Shown here: positions 46,760 through 57,804 of the stretch, piece after piece | How positions within the stretch are numbered: position 1 is the first letter of the stretch | Layout of the letters: each line of letters begins with the position of its first letter | DNA from: Steinernema hermaphroditum | Taxonomy: Eukaryota > Nematoda > Chromadorea > Rhabditida > Steinernematidae | Assembly: GCA_030435675.1 (NCBI GenBank) | Contig: CM059622.1 | Span: 3,596,001 to 3,660,000 of the forward strand | Reading direction: 5' to 3' | Length of the DNA stretch: 64,000 nt | Notes under the pieces: model-generated | The model's database searches: none | What the model saw: the letters and a program-made list of their open reading frames with translations, nothing else | Told to the model about the DNA's origin: nothing | Translations under genes and position numbers: made by a program

Positions 46760-47634
46760 GAGACAGAGAGTGAGCGGTCTTGTCGGTGTTGATCGACGAT
46801 GACGACGAGGTCGTATAAGGAGAAAAAACAGGCGATAAATTATATGTTCCGAAAGGGTAATCCACTTAAGCAATGCGTGGAAAAGCAGTTAATTCGGAAA
46901 AGTTTATTACAGAAAGGTGCAGCGAATTTCATTAAACACGACGTTCGGTCAAAAGCATCAAGTTAAGAGGGTGTCTAGAGGAAAGTGACGTAGAAATATC
47001 GTCTGGTGGGGGCTCCATGACCTTTCTAGGGGGAGGGTGGAAGTCTTGGTTCGCTATGGGTTATGATTCGACAATCCTGTAGAGAAAACGGTTGGATGAA
47101 CTTAGAGCGCATTTTTGGCAATGTGAATATAGCGTAATTCTTTTCTGTCGTGGTCATTTCGACACGATCGTCCGGCCAGGGCACCCTACTCTCGCTCAGT
47201 CCTGTTTCCAGTAGGACTAGTCTCAACCCACCTTCCCCAACCAAATATATGTTCAGGTCTCGTTAAGATTGAACCACCTTCTTGAATCGGCGTGTGGACT
47301 ATTTTTGAACCAACGTTGTTTAGATTCTCCCGCTAAGTGTTGCTTTATTGTTTTCATGAAAATGTACTACCGAGATCCAATTTAATGTCATCCACCCTTC
47401 CATAATTTAATTTACGTTCTCCCCATGCGGATTCAGAAATTCTACAGTAGGTAGCAGAGTTCTTTCCCTCTCTTTCTCTAATGTGAATCTCTTATCATTG
47501 CGTCGTGTAATTCGTAACAGTTTATGCACAAGCTTTTGGAGGATCTCGAGTCTCGCCAGGCGATGCAGCAAAATGGAAAACATGGTAATATTCCTCGATG
47601 ATTAGGAGTCTCCTGGCTCCAGCACAATTGATGG
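46760..47634. other. Intergenic, no gene recognised
   Basis: The string AACCCACCTTCCCCAACCA at 47225-47243 also occurs at 46316-46334 in an intron of the chemoreceptor gene, a sign of a short dispersed repeat. Confidence 0.4.
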
Positions 47635-48296
47635 TCACGGTGAATCACGAGTACAAGTCAGATTGTTGGCCTTCTCCAAGCAATACTGATGCTGAAAGGA
47701 TCGTATTTTTAGGGTAGCAATCAGGACAAACCAGATCCGTCAGTTTCCGGCACATTTGTGCTCCACGATTGCATTTTCCTGACATTAGTTTCCTCACTGA
47801 AATAACAAGGCTATGTTAAGTTATATTAGAGAATTTGAGGTGAGGACTACCGAACTCCAAACGTGGTTGAACCATTTCCAAAAGTAACCAGTGTCTATTC
47901 TGGTTTCGTCGCACAAGACTCTCTCACCGTCAAAATCCGAAGAACTCTCGCAGCGATCAATCTCCATCCTAGTATCCACCCTTCAGATTGGTCGTATGGT
48001 TCCTCTTTTCCGAACTTTGTGATGCTGTCGACCAGTTCACATTCAGTTCTATTTTCGTTGTACCACAGGACAAAGGCGATCTTCTTTTCTCGGAAGGCGC
48101 TAAGCACGCAGTCCGCTCGACGTTTCACCAGTTTAGTTGGCCCACTCTTGTAATCGATGTAATGAGTCAGCTGAGTGTACCTTACTCGTAGAGTCTCTAT
48201 ACATGGGTACAGAACCTGAACATATGTGTAAGCTTAATCGTCAATTGCAATTCTTACCAGAATGCAGGCAAAGCGCAGTATAAGCAAGGATGTCAT
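47635..48296 (-). CDS. Lectin-family gene E: short secreted form
   Basis: The ATG at 48296 gives MTSLLILRFACIL (signal peptide), then an intron and the N-terminal module: TLRVRYTQLTHYIDYKSGPT, ADCVLSAFREKKIAFVLW and CELVDSITKF. After another intron, VRKLMSGKCNRGAQMCRKL and QYCLEKANNLTC follow and the frame stops after TRDSP. It aligns with the first half of genes C, D, F and G and, like F, lacks the CC block and the lectin domain. The donor after EGWIL could not be fixed. Short forms may be decoys or partners of the long ones; this is inference. Confidence 0.65.
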
Positions 48297-48299
48297 GTC

Positions 48300-49214
48300 C
48301 CCGAATGAGCATATTAGCGGAAAACGGACACAGTTTCTATAGAAACAAATGGACGCATTTTTGAAAAAGAAGAAGATGGAATCGATTGTGATATTTTAGG
48401 AAAGAGTAGCGAATGTATTTGGCGACAAATGACGCAAATAGTTTCAGATAGAGGTAGTAATGTATAGTGAACTTGAAGCAGGACATTGATGTCTTTAGTT
48501 GCTTCTGCACTTCTATAACCATATAAACCTGCAGGTTAATTTTCAGCTCGATTCGATGCGGACACTTCGGAAGGTTCCCTTGTAGCTTTATTACTTCCAT
48601 CCAGTATAGGCATGATTGACGAAGTCTAGTATCTGTGTCAGCTTCCTACCGTCTTCGCTTTACGATTGAAAGAAGAAAGACGAAGGATCCGCATGTCTCA
48701 TTGCATTTTTTAAATAAATGCGCGAATTCGCACTCTCCAGTTACTAAAATCCGACACACCAGCGGATCCGTTGGTTCTCCGTTTATATACGTATATTTAT
48801 ATTGGTTCTATACAAAGGGGATTCCCTATACAATCCTGCCACTTACAGGGCTATGAGGTCTCTATCCGAAAGGCAGCTAGGACTTTCGTGTGTTTACAGC
48901 CTTCTGGTGTCGTGCCGCAACAGCGAGGGTACACTTCCCTTTTTGGTGTCTTCTGCAGTCAAGAGGAAGACTTCAATCCTGTTTCGAAAGCCTCCCGAAC
49001 TCCGTCACAGCACCATACGACCCAAGAAGATAAACTCGCAATTCCTTTATAAGGAAAATAGCGATAATGCTCTCAATTTTTGACGAACTTCTGGAGACAG
49101 AGCGCAAGTAGACCCCTTCCGTCGCTTAACCTTCACCCCGAAATCACAAGCCTCATCGACCTTTACTCTTTTGTCCATAGATGGAATAAAAAACAAAACG
49201 ACTGGGTGCATAGT
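48300..49214. other. Intergenic with a SINE-tail fragment
   Basis: Around 48760-48795 is GGATCCGTTGGTTCTCCG followed by TTTATATAC, the 3' end of the SINE-like repeat. No gene seen. Confidence 0.4.
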
Positions 49215-51269
49215 TTAGTTTTTCACATCGGAAACCGTGTAGACATGCCGGTGATCTTTCGGTTGTGCCCATTCTTGCACATCTGCTGATCCAAAAATGG
49301 CGAAAAACAGTCCAGATATGATGTTTAGGGTGGCGAGTGATACAAAGATGAATGGCCACCCCATGGTTGATTTCTAAATTCGCTAGAAATAAAGCTGAAA
49401 TATCCATTTCTACCGTTTCCAACACGATTCCAGCAAGATACAGTGCCACAGTTCCAACGACAGAAGCAATAAAGATAGAGGCAGCGCTGACCGTTCCAGA
49501 ATGTGGTGGAGCGATACTTAGAGCGCTGGTGTGTCCTCCAGCGCTGATGAAGGCGATGAATACGTTTCTCAAGATGAGAAACAGAACTCCGAGTGACGTG
49601 TGGTTGCAGTCGGCGAAGGCCACCAATCCCAAGAAGCAGAGAGCTGTGCCGATGTTTGAGATCAGTTGGAACAAGCGAACGGAGACCGTGTGGGACATCA
49701 CCCTTTTTCGTTTTAAGTAGTCGGCCAGCATGGACACTAAAATCTTCGAAACGATCTGGGCAATGAAGGGAAGAGAAGTGTAAACTCCGTTCTATAAGAT
49801 TTAGCATCATATAAATGTCAACTTCCCCACCGTTTTGAGATCAGTGCGCAAAATATCGCGAATGTACGTAGCCGTATAGGACATATTGATCGCATCCTGA
49901 GTGTGAACTGTGGTTATGGCCAGCAAGACGGCCAGGAAAGGCGGCGAAAGAATCGCCTTCGTCCAGGGGAACATCTTCTAAAAGGGCCTTTGCGATACAA
50001 ATAAGTATCTATGACCAATAAACCTTATCCTGGTTCTTCCTAACTACCGTATTGCTCGTGATGTAGCCCCTCTCCACCTCTCCAACGCTTCCGTTGTTCT
50101 CCACGTGGTTAGACACGAACGGAATCCATAGTGTTGCCCAGGCGGCGGCCATGAAGGCCTGACCATAGTAGACAAGGGGCCACCCACCAAGAACGCTCGA
50201 CGAACACAGAAGAGGCGCCGCTAGTCCGATGAGCACTCCGGCGAGCTGCATCCCTGAGCTATAGATCGCGTTCAGTGTGGAACGCTCGTCTTTTGGGAAC
50301 CACCGGGATGCTAACGATGTCATGCATGGTGTTGTGCAGCCCTGAAAAGAACAGGGTGGCCAGAAAGTTCTGTGAAATTAAAAACAGGATTTCTATGCAA
50401 GAAAATGTGTCTATATCGTCTATAGACACCAGTAGTCTACCGATGGTAAACTGTAATAGGTCGGGCTCGGTTCGGCCCGGCTCCCTACTTAGCTTTCGTG
50501 CCCTTTAGGCGAAGGTTCAGTAGGGGCGGTAAGATTGGCGCTCACAGAATTGTTTCCGATCCAGTCTAAACCGGTGGGCGATCGGTCTCGGAGACATAGT
50601 GGCAGTGAACCGAGTGAATCTACTGCAAGTGTCTGTGCGGCTCATTTCTAACGTTTTTCATTTGTAATCGGTCAGTTCGATGCCGGCCCGTGTCTCTACT
50701 TAGAATAAAAAAACGATAAAACTCACAGCAAAAGCACCAATGAAGAAATTGGCTATCGTAAAAGCCAACAGATGAATGTTTGCGAGATGTGGTTGCAGGC
50801 ACGATACCAGAGCCATGAGACAGATTGACCAAAAAGCGATGAGTTTCGGCCCAAACTTGTCGGCCAAAAGCCCATAAGGAAGAGTTGTGAGCAGAGCGCC
50901 GAAAGACATGGACGTAAAGGTGAGTCCCTGTTCGGAAGAACTCCACAGGAAATCGCCGTTATAGCCAGAGCCATCGAGACCTTCTTGGTTAAGAGACGAT
51001 GAACACTCATCCATGCTGGCTTGGGTCGAGTTGGATAGCTTCCCTCCGAGACCCGTGGCGTTGACCATACAGACCATAGTGAGTCCAGGACTGTTCCGTA
51101 TTGTGTAGGAGGACAACATCGCGAACATCATGAGGAGAACGATGCGGAAACGAATGGATTTGAGTGAATAGAGTGGAGGGCGCTGGATTGGATGCACTAG
51201 AACGATCACATGCTACCGACTTACTCCAACGCAGCCATCGGGTTGAATCGAACTTTGCAGCGCTCCCAT
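49215..51269 (-). CDS. SLC17-type major facilitator (phosphate / organic anion transporter)
   Basis: Six exons (51225-51269, 50727-51182, 50024-50341, 49831-49977, 49414-49791, 49215-49373) give 500 residues with phase kept at every junction. SLC17 features: an N-terminal helix around RFRIVLLMMFAMLSSYTIR with LTMVCMVN, a large Asn-rich first loop, GALLTTLPYGLLADKFGPK (MFS signature), PCMTSLASRWFPKDERSTLN (family motif in loop 4) and AISAGGH-like FISAGGHTSAL. The last exon resembles the family end (GWPFIFVSLATLN, then VQEWAQP). Nematodes have many such genes, and substrates (phosphate, glutamate, sialic acid, urate) cannot be told from this sequence. Intron 2 contains SINE-like pieces. Confidence 0.88.
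50415..50700. repeat. SINE-like fragments in an SLC17 intron
   Basis: Two tRNA-like pieces. 50420-50490 (AGACACCAGTAGTCTACCG, then GGGCTCGGTTCGGCCCGG) matches the 5' part of the repeat at 8030. 50635-50698 (GTGCGGCTCATTTCTAACG... CAGTTCGATGCCGGCC) matches the 5' part of the 44600 copy. Both end CTACTTAG. Confidence 0.5.
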
Positions 51270-52362
51270 GACCAGAGTCAACAAGAGACTGGCGGGATGC
51301 GCTCTGTTTTATGCCTGTCGACACTTATTATGCAAATTTATGATTGAAAAAATAACAAAAAGCTTTGAGTGATCGCAATCTGGAGACGATGCGCAAGTTT
51401 AGACCTTTGTCGAAGTTATCGTCGAGGAACAGAGAACGAGAATTCGATAAGGACCGGAACACGAAATGCTGCAAATTGTGTATTTTAAAGAGCCGGTGGT
51501 CCGCGCTTTCATCCGGGAGCTTCCACCGCTCGGAATGCTACAGTCATACCTAATCGATAATGCTCCATTTTATTGTCTATCCGATGACGACCGAACCTCA
51601 ACAAGTGGATAGACGATGCACTATAGTTTTCCACAAACATGTTATTGTGAGTGTTCACACTTCCGGCCAACAGAGGACCGCCAAACGGAACGATTGTGTC
51701 ATTGAATGCTACCGTTATTATGTGTTACCGTGATCTGTTATTATGTGTTACCGTGATGAAGTTTTGCAATTCCATCCATAACTTTTACGTGACTGACACG
51801 AAAAAGTGAAGACCTTATATTTGCATTGGAAGACTAAGAATGCACAATGGACTCAGTGGCGATGGACTTTTGAATGACCTAAAAACGGTACGAATCGTGC
51901 TGGCTACAATCATCCAAGCCACCAAATATCCCGTGTTCTACAGAAGTTTTTGGCCGAGAGCCAACGAAATAACTATGACTAGTGCAGAGGTGTACCGAAT
52001 ACGGTAGCTTAGAGCAACATTGACGAATCACTCACCCTGTATTAGTCACCGCTGTCGTTTCCTGATACTTTCGAATGCTGGTTAAGTTCTCGCTAATGCA
52101 TGGACAAAGTTTCACTTCCTTTTGAGAGCAAAGACTGCCTTTGCAGAACTAGAACACTTGTTTTTGGCTTTTGAAATTGATGAAAAGACGAACGTGACAT
52201 AAATTTATTTCCCGTGCACCCTTGTTCACTTCTACAAAAACTCAAAAGGTCACAGTATTGTATAATACTAACAGTCCACTTTCTTCATCGCTTATAGCAG
52301 CTGTCACGGCCCGTTGTATCACAACAATCAGACCATATAGATTTTGTGTTCTTGGCTTTCCC
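51270..52362. other. Intergenic, no gene recognised
   Basis: No coding exon with a family motif. A short direct repeat (TATTATGTGTTACCGTGAT) is present twice near 51715-51755. Confidence 0.45.
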
Positions 52363-54208
52363 CTATGCGCTTTCGTACGCTGCCATACAAACCAGGCTAC
52401 CGCGCAGGCCCAGCCAGGCGGGTGTACCGTTTACGTCAAGCCACTGACCAAGGCCATTCAGTCGGACGAAATACTAGGAGCAAATATTAGTCAGAAGTTG
52501 TTTTTTTGGCTCTCATCTACCTCTGGTCCCTGCGCGGGTGCTAATATTCCGATTAAGTTGTTCGGTTCACCGGGGATGAAGTTCGTATATGAAGGTTTGG
52601 ATCCATCAGAGACCCATCGGAAACCGTCTTTGTTCCAAGCCTCACCTTCGGGTATCTGCAGTCCGATCACTGCCTCGCTATCCATCGAAGCTAGATAGTT
52701 TTCCTCGATGTGAAGAAGTGCTCCCATAACTTACCTACGACCTGATTCTGCGCAGCGTTTTCTATCTTTACAGGATCGGCTTTGAGTTTCTTACAGTAGT
52801 CGTTCATTTCTTTTATCCCGTGAAGTTGGCGACTCTTGTCCTAAACCAAAATAGGCCGAATTCCGAACTTTCACTTACAATGGCGACGTATTTCAAACAC
52901 TTGCCGAACTCCTTCCGATATGTGAAACCAGGCGGACAGCAAACCGACGATCCAGAGGTCCATTCCATGTCGGATGGACAGCATACCGGGTTATCCTCAT
53001 GCATGCCCTTGTATTCCGTGCCTCGAGGACAACAGATCTCCGTCTTATCGACCTTCTTGACGAACATCTTTCCTTTAGGACAGCAGACGGCCTTGTTCCC
53101 GTCAGCTCCACCGACTTCGTATCCTGGAGCGCAACATGTGTCTTTTTCTGGACAACACACTTCTTTTCCTCCGTATTTCCCGGGGAAGGTGTTCTTCGGA
53201 CAGCAAAAGTCTCTTCCTTTGTCGTTGATCGCCCAGCAACAACTTGAAGATCCACTCAGAACCACCTGCCCCGAAGGACAGCAGAGGTCCTTTCCGTTGA
53301 GTACCTTCTGGAAGGTTTGTCCCTTCGGACAGCAAGTGACTCGTCCCTCATGAGTGCCAGAGACTACGGTACCCCCTGGACAGCAGGTTCCTTTTTGAGG
53401 ACAGCAGAGTTCATCTCCGTTCTCGCCTTTTCCAGGGAAAGTGTTCTTCGGGCAGCAAACTTCTTTTCCGTCCTTCTGTTTGATGGCGTAACAGCATTTT
53501 TTGGATCCGATGACCTTCTTTTGGCCTTCAGGACATGAACCTTAATGGGAGTTCATAAACTCTTGATTTCAAGGTTACTTACTAATGATGCAAGATCGGT
53601 TGTCGGCTTCGTTTTTGCAGTAATCGTGCTGAAAATATGTGGAAGTTTAAGTTCAACTATGGTTCGTTCTGCTTCATTTGGCCCCAGATGTCGAATGTCT
53701 GTGGACTCTTTATTGCATCTTTACTTACCAATTCCTTCATCTTTTCACAAAGTGTTTTATGTTTTCCACAATCGTCCGATTGGGAGAGCAGCTGTGCCAC
53801 TAAAACAGCGATTATGAACAGACGGGACAGCTCCATTCTACCGTCGAACTTCGGTGGATCGCCACAACGATCGTTTTGAGTGTTGGTGTCCAACAAGTAG
53901 GTCTCCCGATTAGGTCCGCTTTTCTCCTGGAACCCTTTGAGACCATCGAGGAGCACACATATTTGGCCATCTTCGATGAGAAAAGCGATTTTGTCTTCCT
54001 GGAACGCTGTCAGAGCGCATTGAAGCTTGCCGGCTACAACTCCTTTGACGTCTCTCTTTCTGGCGATCAGTTCGTGGGGTGTGAGGGAGTACCTCAGGCG
54101 GAGTGCATCCGTGGCATGAACGAGAAGCTGAAAAGAAACAAATAGCGTGAGGACTCTCGAAAAACCTACCATCAAGGAAGTATAACGTCTCAGCAGAGAG
54201 GAACCCAT
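52363..54208 (-). CDS. Lectin-family gene C: long form with duplicated CC block
   Basis: Exon 1 MGSSLLRRYTSLM plus LLVHATDA forms the signal peptide. N-terminal module: ALRLRYSLTPHELIARK, QCALTAFQEDKIAFLI, CVLLDGLKGF and ETYLLDTNTQNDRCGD. Cys module: DDCGKHKTLCEKMKEL and DYCKNEADNRSC. The large CC exon (about 52870-53540) has two tandem copies of a unit of about 85 residues: KKCCYAIKQKDGKEVCCPKN... LCCPSGQ and SSCCWAINDKGRDFCCPKN... ICCPRG. The lectin domain is split over the last exons: DYCKKL, GLQIPEGEAW, FRWVSDGSKPSYTNF, PGEPNN, GQWLDVNG and LVCMAAY. EPN is the mannose-type Ca motif, but the second ligand pair is only partly kept. The stop at 52363 lies in an exon that must be spliced from 52517 to be seen. 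Confidence 0.83.
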
Positions 54209-54958
54209 TTCTCAGAATGAGCGAATCAACCAGACATAAAAGCCAGTTCCCATAGAAACATAAGAGATGTTCCGTTGAATAGACGCCAGAAACATGTCCG
54301 TTTTCAACTACTTCTTATACACGTGGGCCGTGTCATGTAATAGGCATGTAATAGGCATGTCTGCTATGTCAAGGCATCTCGGGGCGGGACGTTCCATCTT
54401 GTAGAAATGTTTGGTTGCAAAGATGAGAGAAAAAATGAAACGAAACGATTGGGGGTCGTTCGAACCAGCATCGCCGGCAAAGAACGAGCCCACGGCGCCA
54501 TAGCGGCACCGAAGTTGTGTAATAAAGCACATCAACCGATTAATCTGCTGAAAACCTCCTTTTTGTTTAGACTGATTGCCTGAGGGTCGATGGGAGCTCC
54601 GTTCGCATCCCTGTCAATCACGTTTTTCTAAATCAGATTTGCAAAAATGTTCCCAACACTCCCACCCTTCTCACTGACTCAACACGATGCATCTTACATG
54701 AATGAAATGATCCATGATCCATGAGAAATGGCCGATTTTGTAAACTTCCTTTAATTATGCAATATTTGCTCCATTGCCCAAGCCAATGGGCGTGCATGTA
54801 TATGGTAATAAACTGCCACTTAAAAGATCCGCCATTCTTCATGCCTCAACCCTATAATTAGCATTTTATTCCACATTTCCACACAATGCATCACAGTATA
54901 CATAAGCATGTCTCGTGAAGATTTCGATGGAGAGGGTCGCTAGCAAACATCGCGATGT
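54209..54958. other. Intergenic between lectin genes C and D
   Basis: 750 bp, no exon seen. Genes C and D lie head to tail on the same strand, as expected for a tandem duplicate pair. Confidence 0.45.
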
Positions 54959-56844
54959 TTACGATCCATTGTATGGTTCGGCCATGCAGACTATCTGTTT
55001 AGCCATCAGAATACTTGCCGAATTCACATCGCTCCACCTGCCACCCTTCAGCAACATTCTTACGAATATCTGAAAGAATTCTCTGTATTTCTGATCGTAC
55101 ATGTTCCGCAACTTCAGGTCCTTTCCCACGCTCGGCGTTATTTGGCTCAAATAGGTTGAAGTTTGTGTAGGAGGGCACAGAGCCATCGGTCCATCGGAAG
55201 TTATCCTTTGTCCAAGCCACTCCTTCGGGTATCTGCAGGCCGATCATTGGATTGGTCGCCATTGACGCTGAAGCTCAGAAAGGCTAAGAACATTTGATCC
55301 TGTTTGCTCACCAACATCTTGGTTTTGCGCCGCGTTCTGAATCTTGACAGGCTCCGCTCCCTCATCTCTGCAGAATTGGTTGAGCTCTTTTTGGGTAGTT
55401 GGTAGGGGACTCTACATTATATGTAGGGTCATTGCATAGGAAAGAGCTACTTACAAGATTAACGACACCCAAGCACCTCTGGAAACTCTCCTTGTACGTG
55501 CAGCTCCCAGGACAGCACTGACTCGTTCCAGAAATATGTGCCATACTTGACGGACAACAGACCGGTTTCCCATCAAAAACGCCTTTGAGTTCTGTGTCTT
55601 TAGGACGGCACATGTCCCGATCGTCTTCTTTCTTCTGGAAGGTCTGTCCCCTCGGACAACAAGTAGGCAAACCGTCAGTTTCACCAAAGATTTTCCCATC
55701 GGGACAGCAGAAGGATGTTCCGTTAGAGTACTTTCCACGCGATTCCACGGGACATTTCACTAAATGCGAATGTCTTTAGTGGACAGATGTCGTAAAGAGC
55801 GTACTTATGCAATCCGGATCGTCGATTTTCTGGCAGATAGTGTGCTAAAAATGTTAACAATTTAGCATCAGTCTACAAAGAAAATATGTATGTAGTACTA
55901 ACGTAGTAGGCTAACGAAAGTTTCGGGAGACGTCATGTCAGTGAGATCGTTATAAAGACCCATATTTAACTTGGAGGCCTATTCTGTTCTGAAGGTCTTA
56001 ATGGACCTAAGGTCTTATTGCAGCACGCACTCACAGATACTATTGGGTTGTAATATTGAAAATGGGCCACTTGGTAAACATTCATTTTTTTTTCACCATG
56101 CTTACACTTGTGGCAAAATAGGTGGATGAGTTGTGGAGTATATTGAACTCTCACCCCACACTATGATGCGACACTTGTCCATTGCATTCCTCTTAATGTT
56201 AGAGGTTTTGATGGTAAAAAAACGCCCACAAAAATTGACTATGCTACCAATGCCAATAGTGAATACTTTGAGTGAAATCTGTGCGTTTTACGATGATCGC
56301 AAAATTGACCTGTTTTCAACTTAACAACACAATAATATATCCATGGACTCACTAATTCCCGCATCTTTTCGCACAGTTTTTCATTCATGTCGCAGTCTTT
56401 GGATGCGATCTTCCCCACTAAAATAACGAATACTGATTGTGGAGGACATATGGATTATGTCAGACCGTCAAAGTTCGATGTACTGTCACAGCCCTCGTCG
56501 TTATGAGTGCTGCTGCCCAACAAGTAAGCCTTCCTTTTTCCAGTTTTCTCCTTGAACCCCTCGAAATCATCGAGGAGAACACATGTTTGTCCATTTTCGA
56601 TGTCAAAAGCGATTTTGTCCTCTTGGAACGCTTTCAGAGCGCACGCGTGCTTCCCGGCTACGACTCCCTTGGAGTCTCTGTCTTTGGCGATCAGCTCGTG
56701 GGGTATGAGGGAGTACCGTAAGCGGAGCGCATTCGTGACATGAAGTAGAAGCTGCAAGGATTGGGGATACACGATAAGAAAAAATTTACATATTGCAAAA
56801 TTTACCACTGAAGCAATGAAACGTCTTAGCAGAGAGGCAGCCAT
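54959..56844 (-). CDS. Lectin-family gene D: long form with one CC block
   Basis: Starts MAASLLRRFIASV plus LLLHVT, nearly identical in layout to gene C. N-terminal module: ALRLRYSLIPHELIAKD, ACALKAFQEDKIAFDI, CVLLDDFEGF and KAYLLGSSTHND. Then CDMNEKLCEKMREL and CQKIDDPDC. The CC block has FCCPDGK, TCCPRGQ, VCCPSSM and QCCPGSC, but one pair is broken: MCRPKD stands where paralogues have ICCPRG. Lectin part: QFCRDE, GLQIPEGVAW, FRWTDGSVPSYTNF, FEPNN, then GGRWSDVNSA and QIVCMAEPY in the last exon. EPN and WSDVN resemble a mannose-type Ca site. The intron before the last exon would be only about 31 nt, so that junction is uncertain. Gag sequence of a BEL/Pao element begins within 30 bp upstream of the ATG. 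Confidence 0.8.
56041..56200. repeat. Mariner-like terminus fragment inside gene D
   Basis: ATTGGGTTGTAATATTGAAA followed by ACTTGGTAAACATTCATT and AACTCTCACCCCACACTATG, matching the inverted right half of the element at 38999-39612. It lies in an intron of gene D. Confidence 0.6.
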
Positions 56845-57480
56845 TTCCTAGATGTGATGGTTTCGGAAAACCGCCGTAGGTCACACGCCCTTTCGGAGCA
56901 AAGGGGGAGCTCCTGGATGTCCTGGTACAACTGATCTTTCAGGATTGATCGCTCTCTGAAGCGGCTCTTGAGCTGGTCAAACGCCAATCTGTAGTTCGCG
57001 GCCCGAGGGTCCAATCCTGAGATCACCTCTCGCGCTTCGCCTTCCAAGTAACCCATCAAGTACGCGAATTTGACCGCCACACCGATGTGAGGGTTTTGGT
57101 CAAGTGTTGTGTGGAAGGTGGTTTCGAACTCATTCCACTTGCGCGGGTCGCCGTCGAACTTTCTCAAGTTTATGGGCGGAAGCGGAGCGATGTACTTGAC
57201 TGGTGCCGACGGGGCCGTCGACGAATGAGTCATCAACAGAGGCGACGGCGCGCTCGTCCCGTGAAGTGCGAACTCGCGCTGTTTGGCAGCCAAAAGCGTC
57301 AACGCATCGCGACCTTTATCGGGGGAAAGATGGAAGGTGCATTTCTGCTCACAGAACTCTTCGTAACGCTTCTCCTCCTCCAGCTTCTGATTGGAGAGCT
57401 TCTGCATGTATGCGCTCCATTCGGTGTCCTACCGCTCGATAAGAGTGCTGGTCGTCTCAATCTTATTTATGAATGTCGCT
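56826..57480 (-). pseudogene. BEL/Pao retrotransposon gag fragment
   Basis: An open frame with a DUF1759-type Gag core: LPPINLRKFDGDPRKWNEF, GYLEGEAREVISGL and LKSRFRERSILKDQLY. The same domain stands in the larger gag at 57805-58746, but the two are diverged, so they come from different BEL/Pao elements or old copies. No protease, RT or integrase follows. The fragment ends within the first codons of gene D, in another frame. Confidence 0.75.
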
Positions 57481-57531
57481 ACTCGCAGTAGCTCGGCATT
57501 CGATGCGGAAGGGTCAGTCGTGCACTACGTT

Positions 57532-57714
57532 TCAACCTCGCCAATGTAGGCGTCCAGACGCGATTTTGCAGGCCCCAGGTGTTGGTGTAAAGGCGACTTT
57601 CTTCGTGATAAACGTTCGGTTCGCAGCTGAATCCAGGACGACCGTTAGCTTCTCAAAGATTCTTCCAGTTGAGTCCGAGGCGATCGCTGTACCCGCGAGT
57701 ATGTGCGACTTCAC
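57532..57714 (-). pseudogene. BEL/Pao aspartic protease fragment
   Basis: VVLDSAANRTFITKKVA matches the retropepsin-like DSG.x.(S/T)FI motif of BEL/Pao proteases, with DSA in place of DSG or DTG. It lies 3' of the gag at 57805-58746 on the same strand, as expected for gag-pro order, but is not continuous with it. Confidence 0.5.
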
Positions 57715-57804
57715 GTCTGCAGGTTTAAGTTGAGACTCATCAAATACGCAGAGCTGATGAGCTACGTTATTGCGCTCTCCCGCGCTTTTTCTATATGTTT
57801 CATT

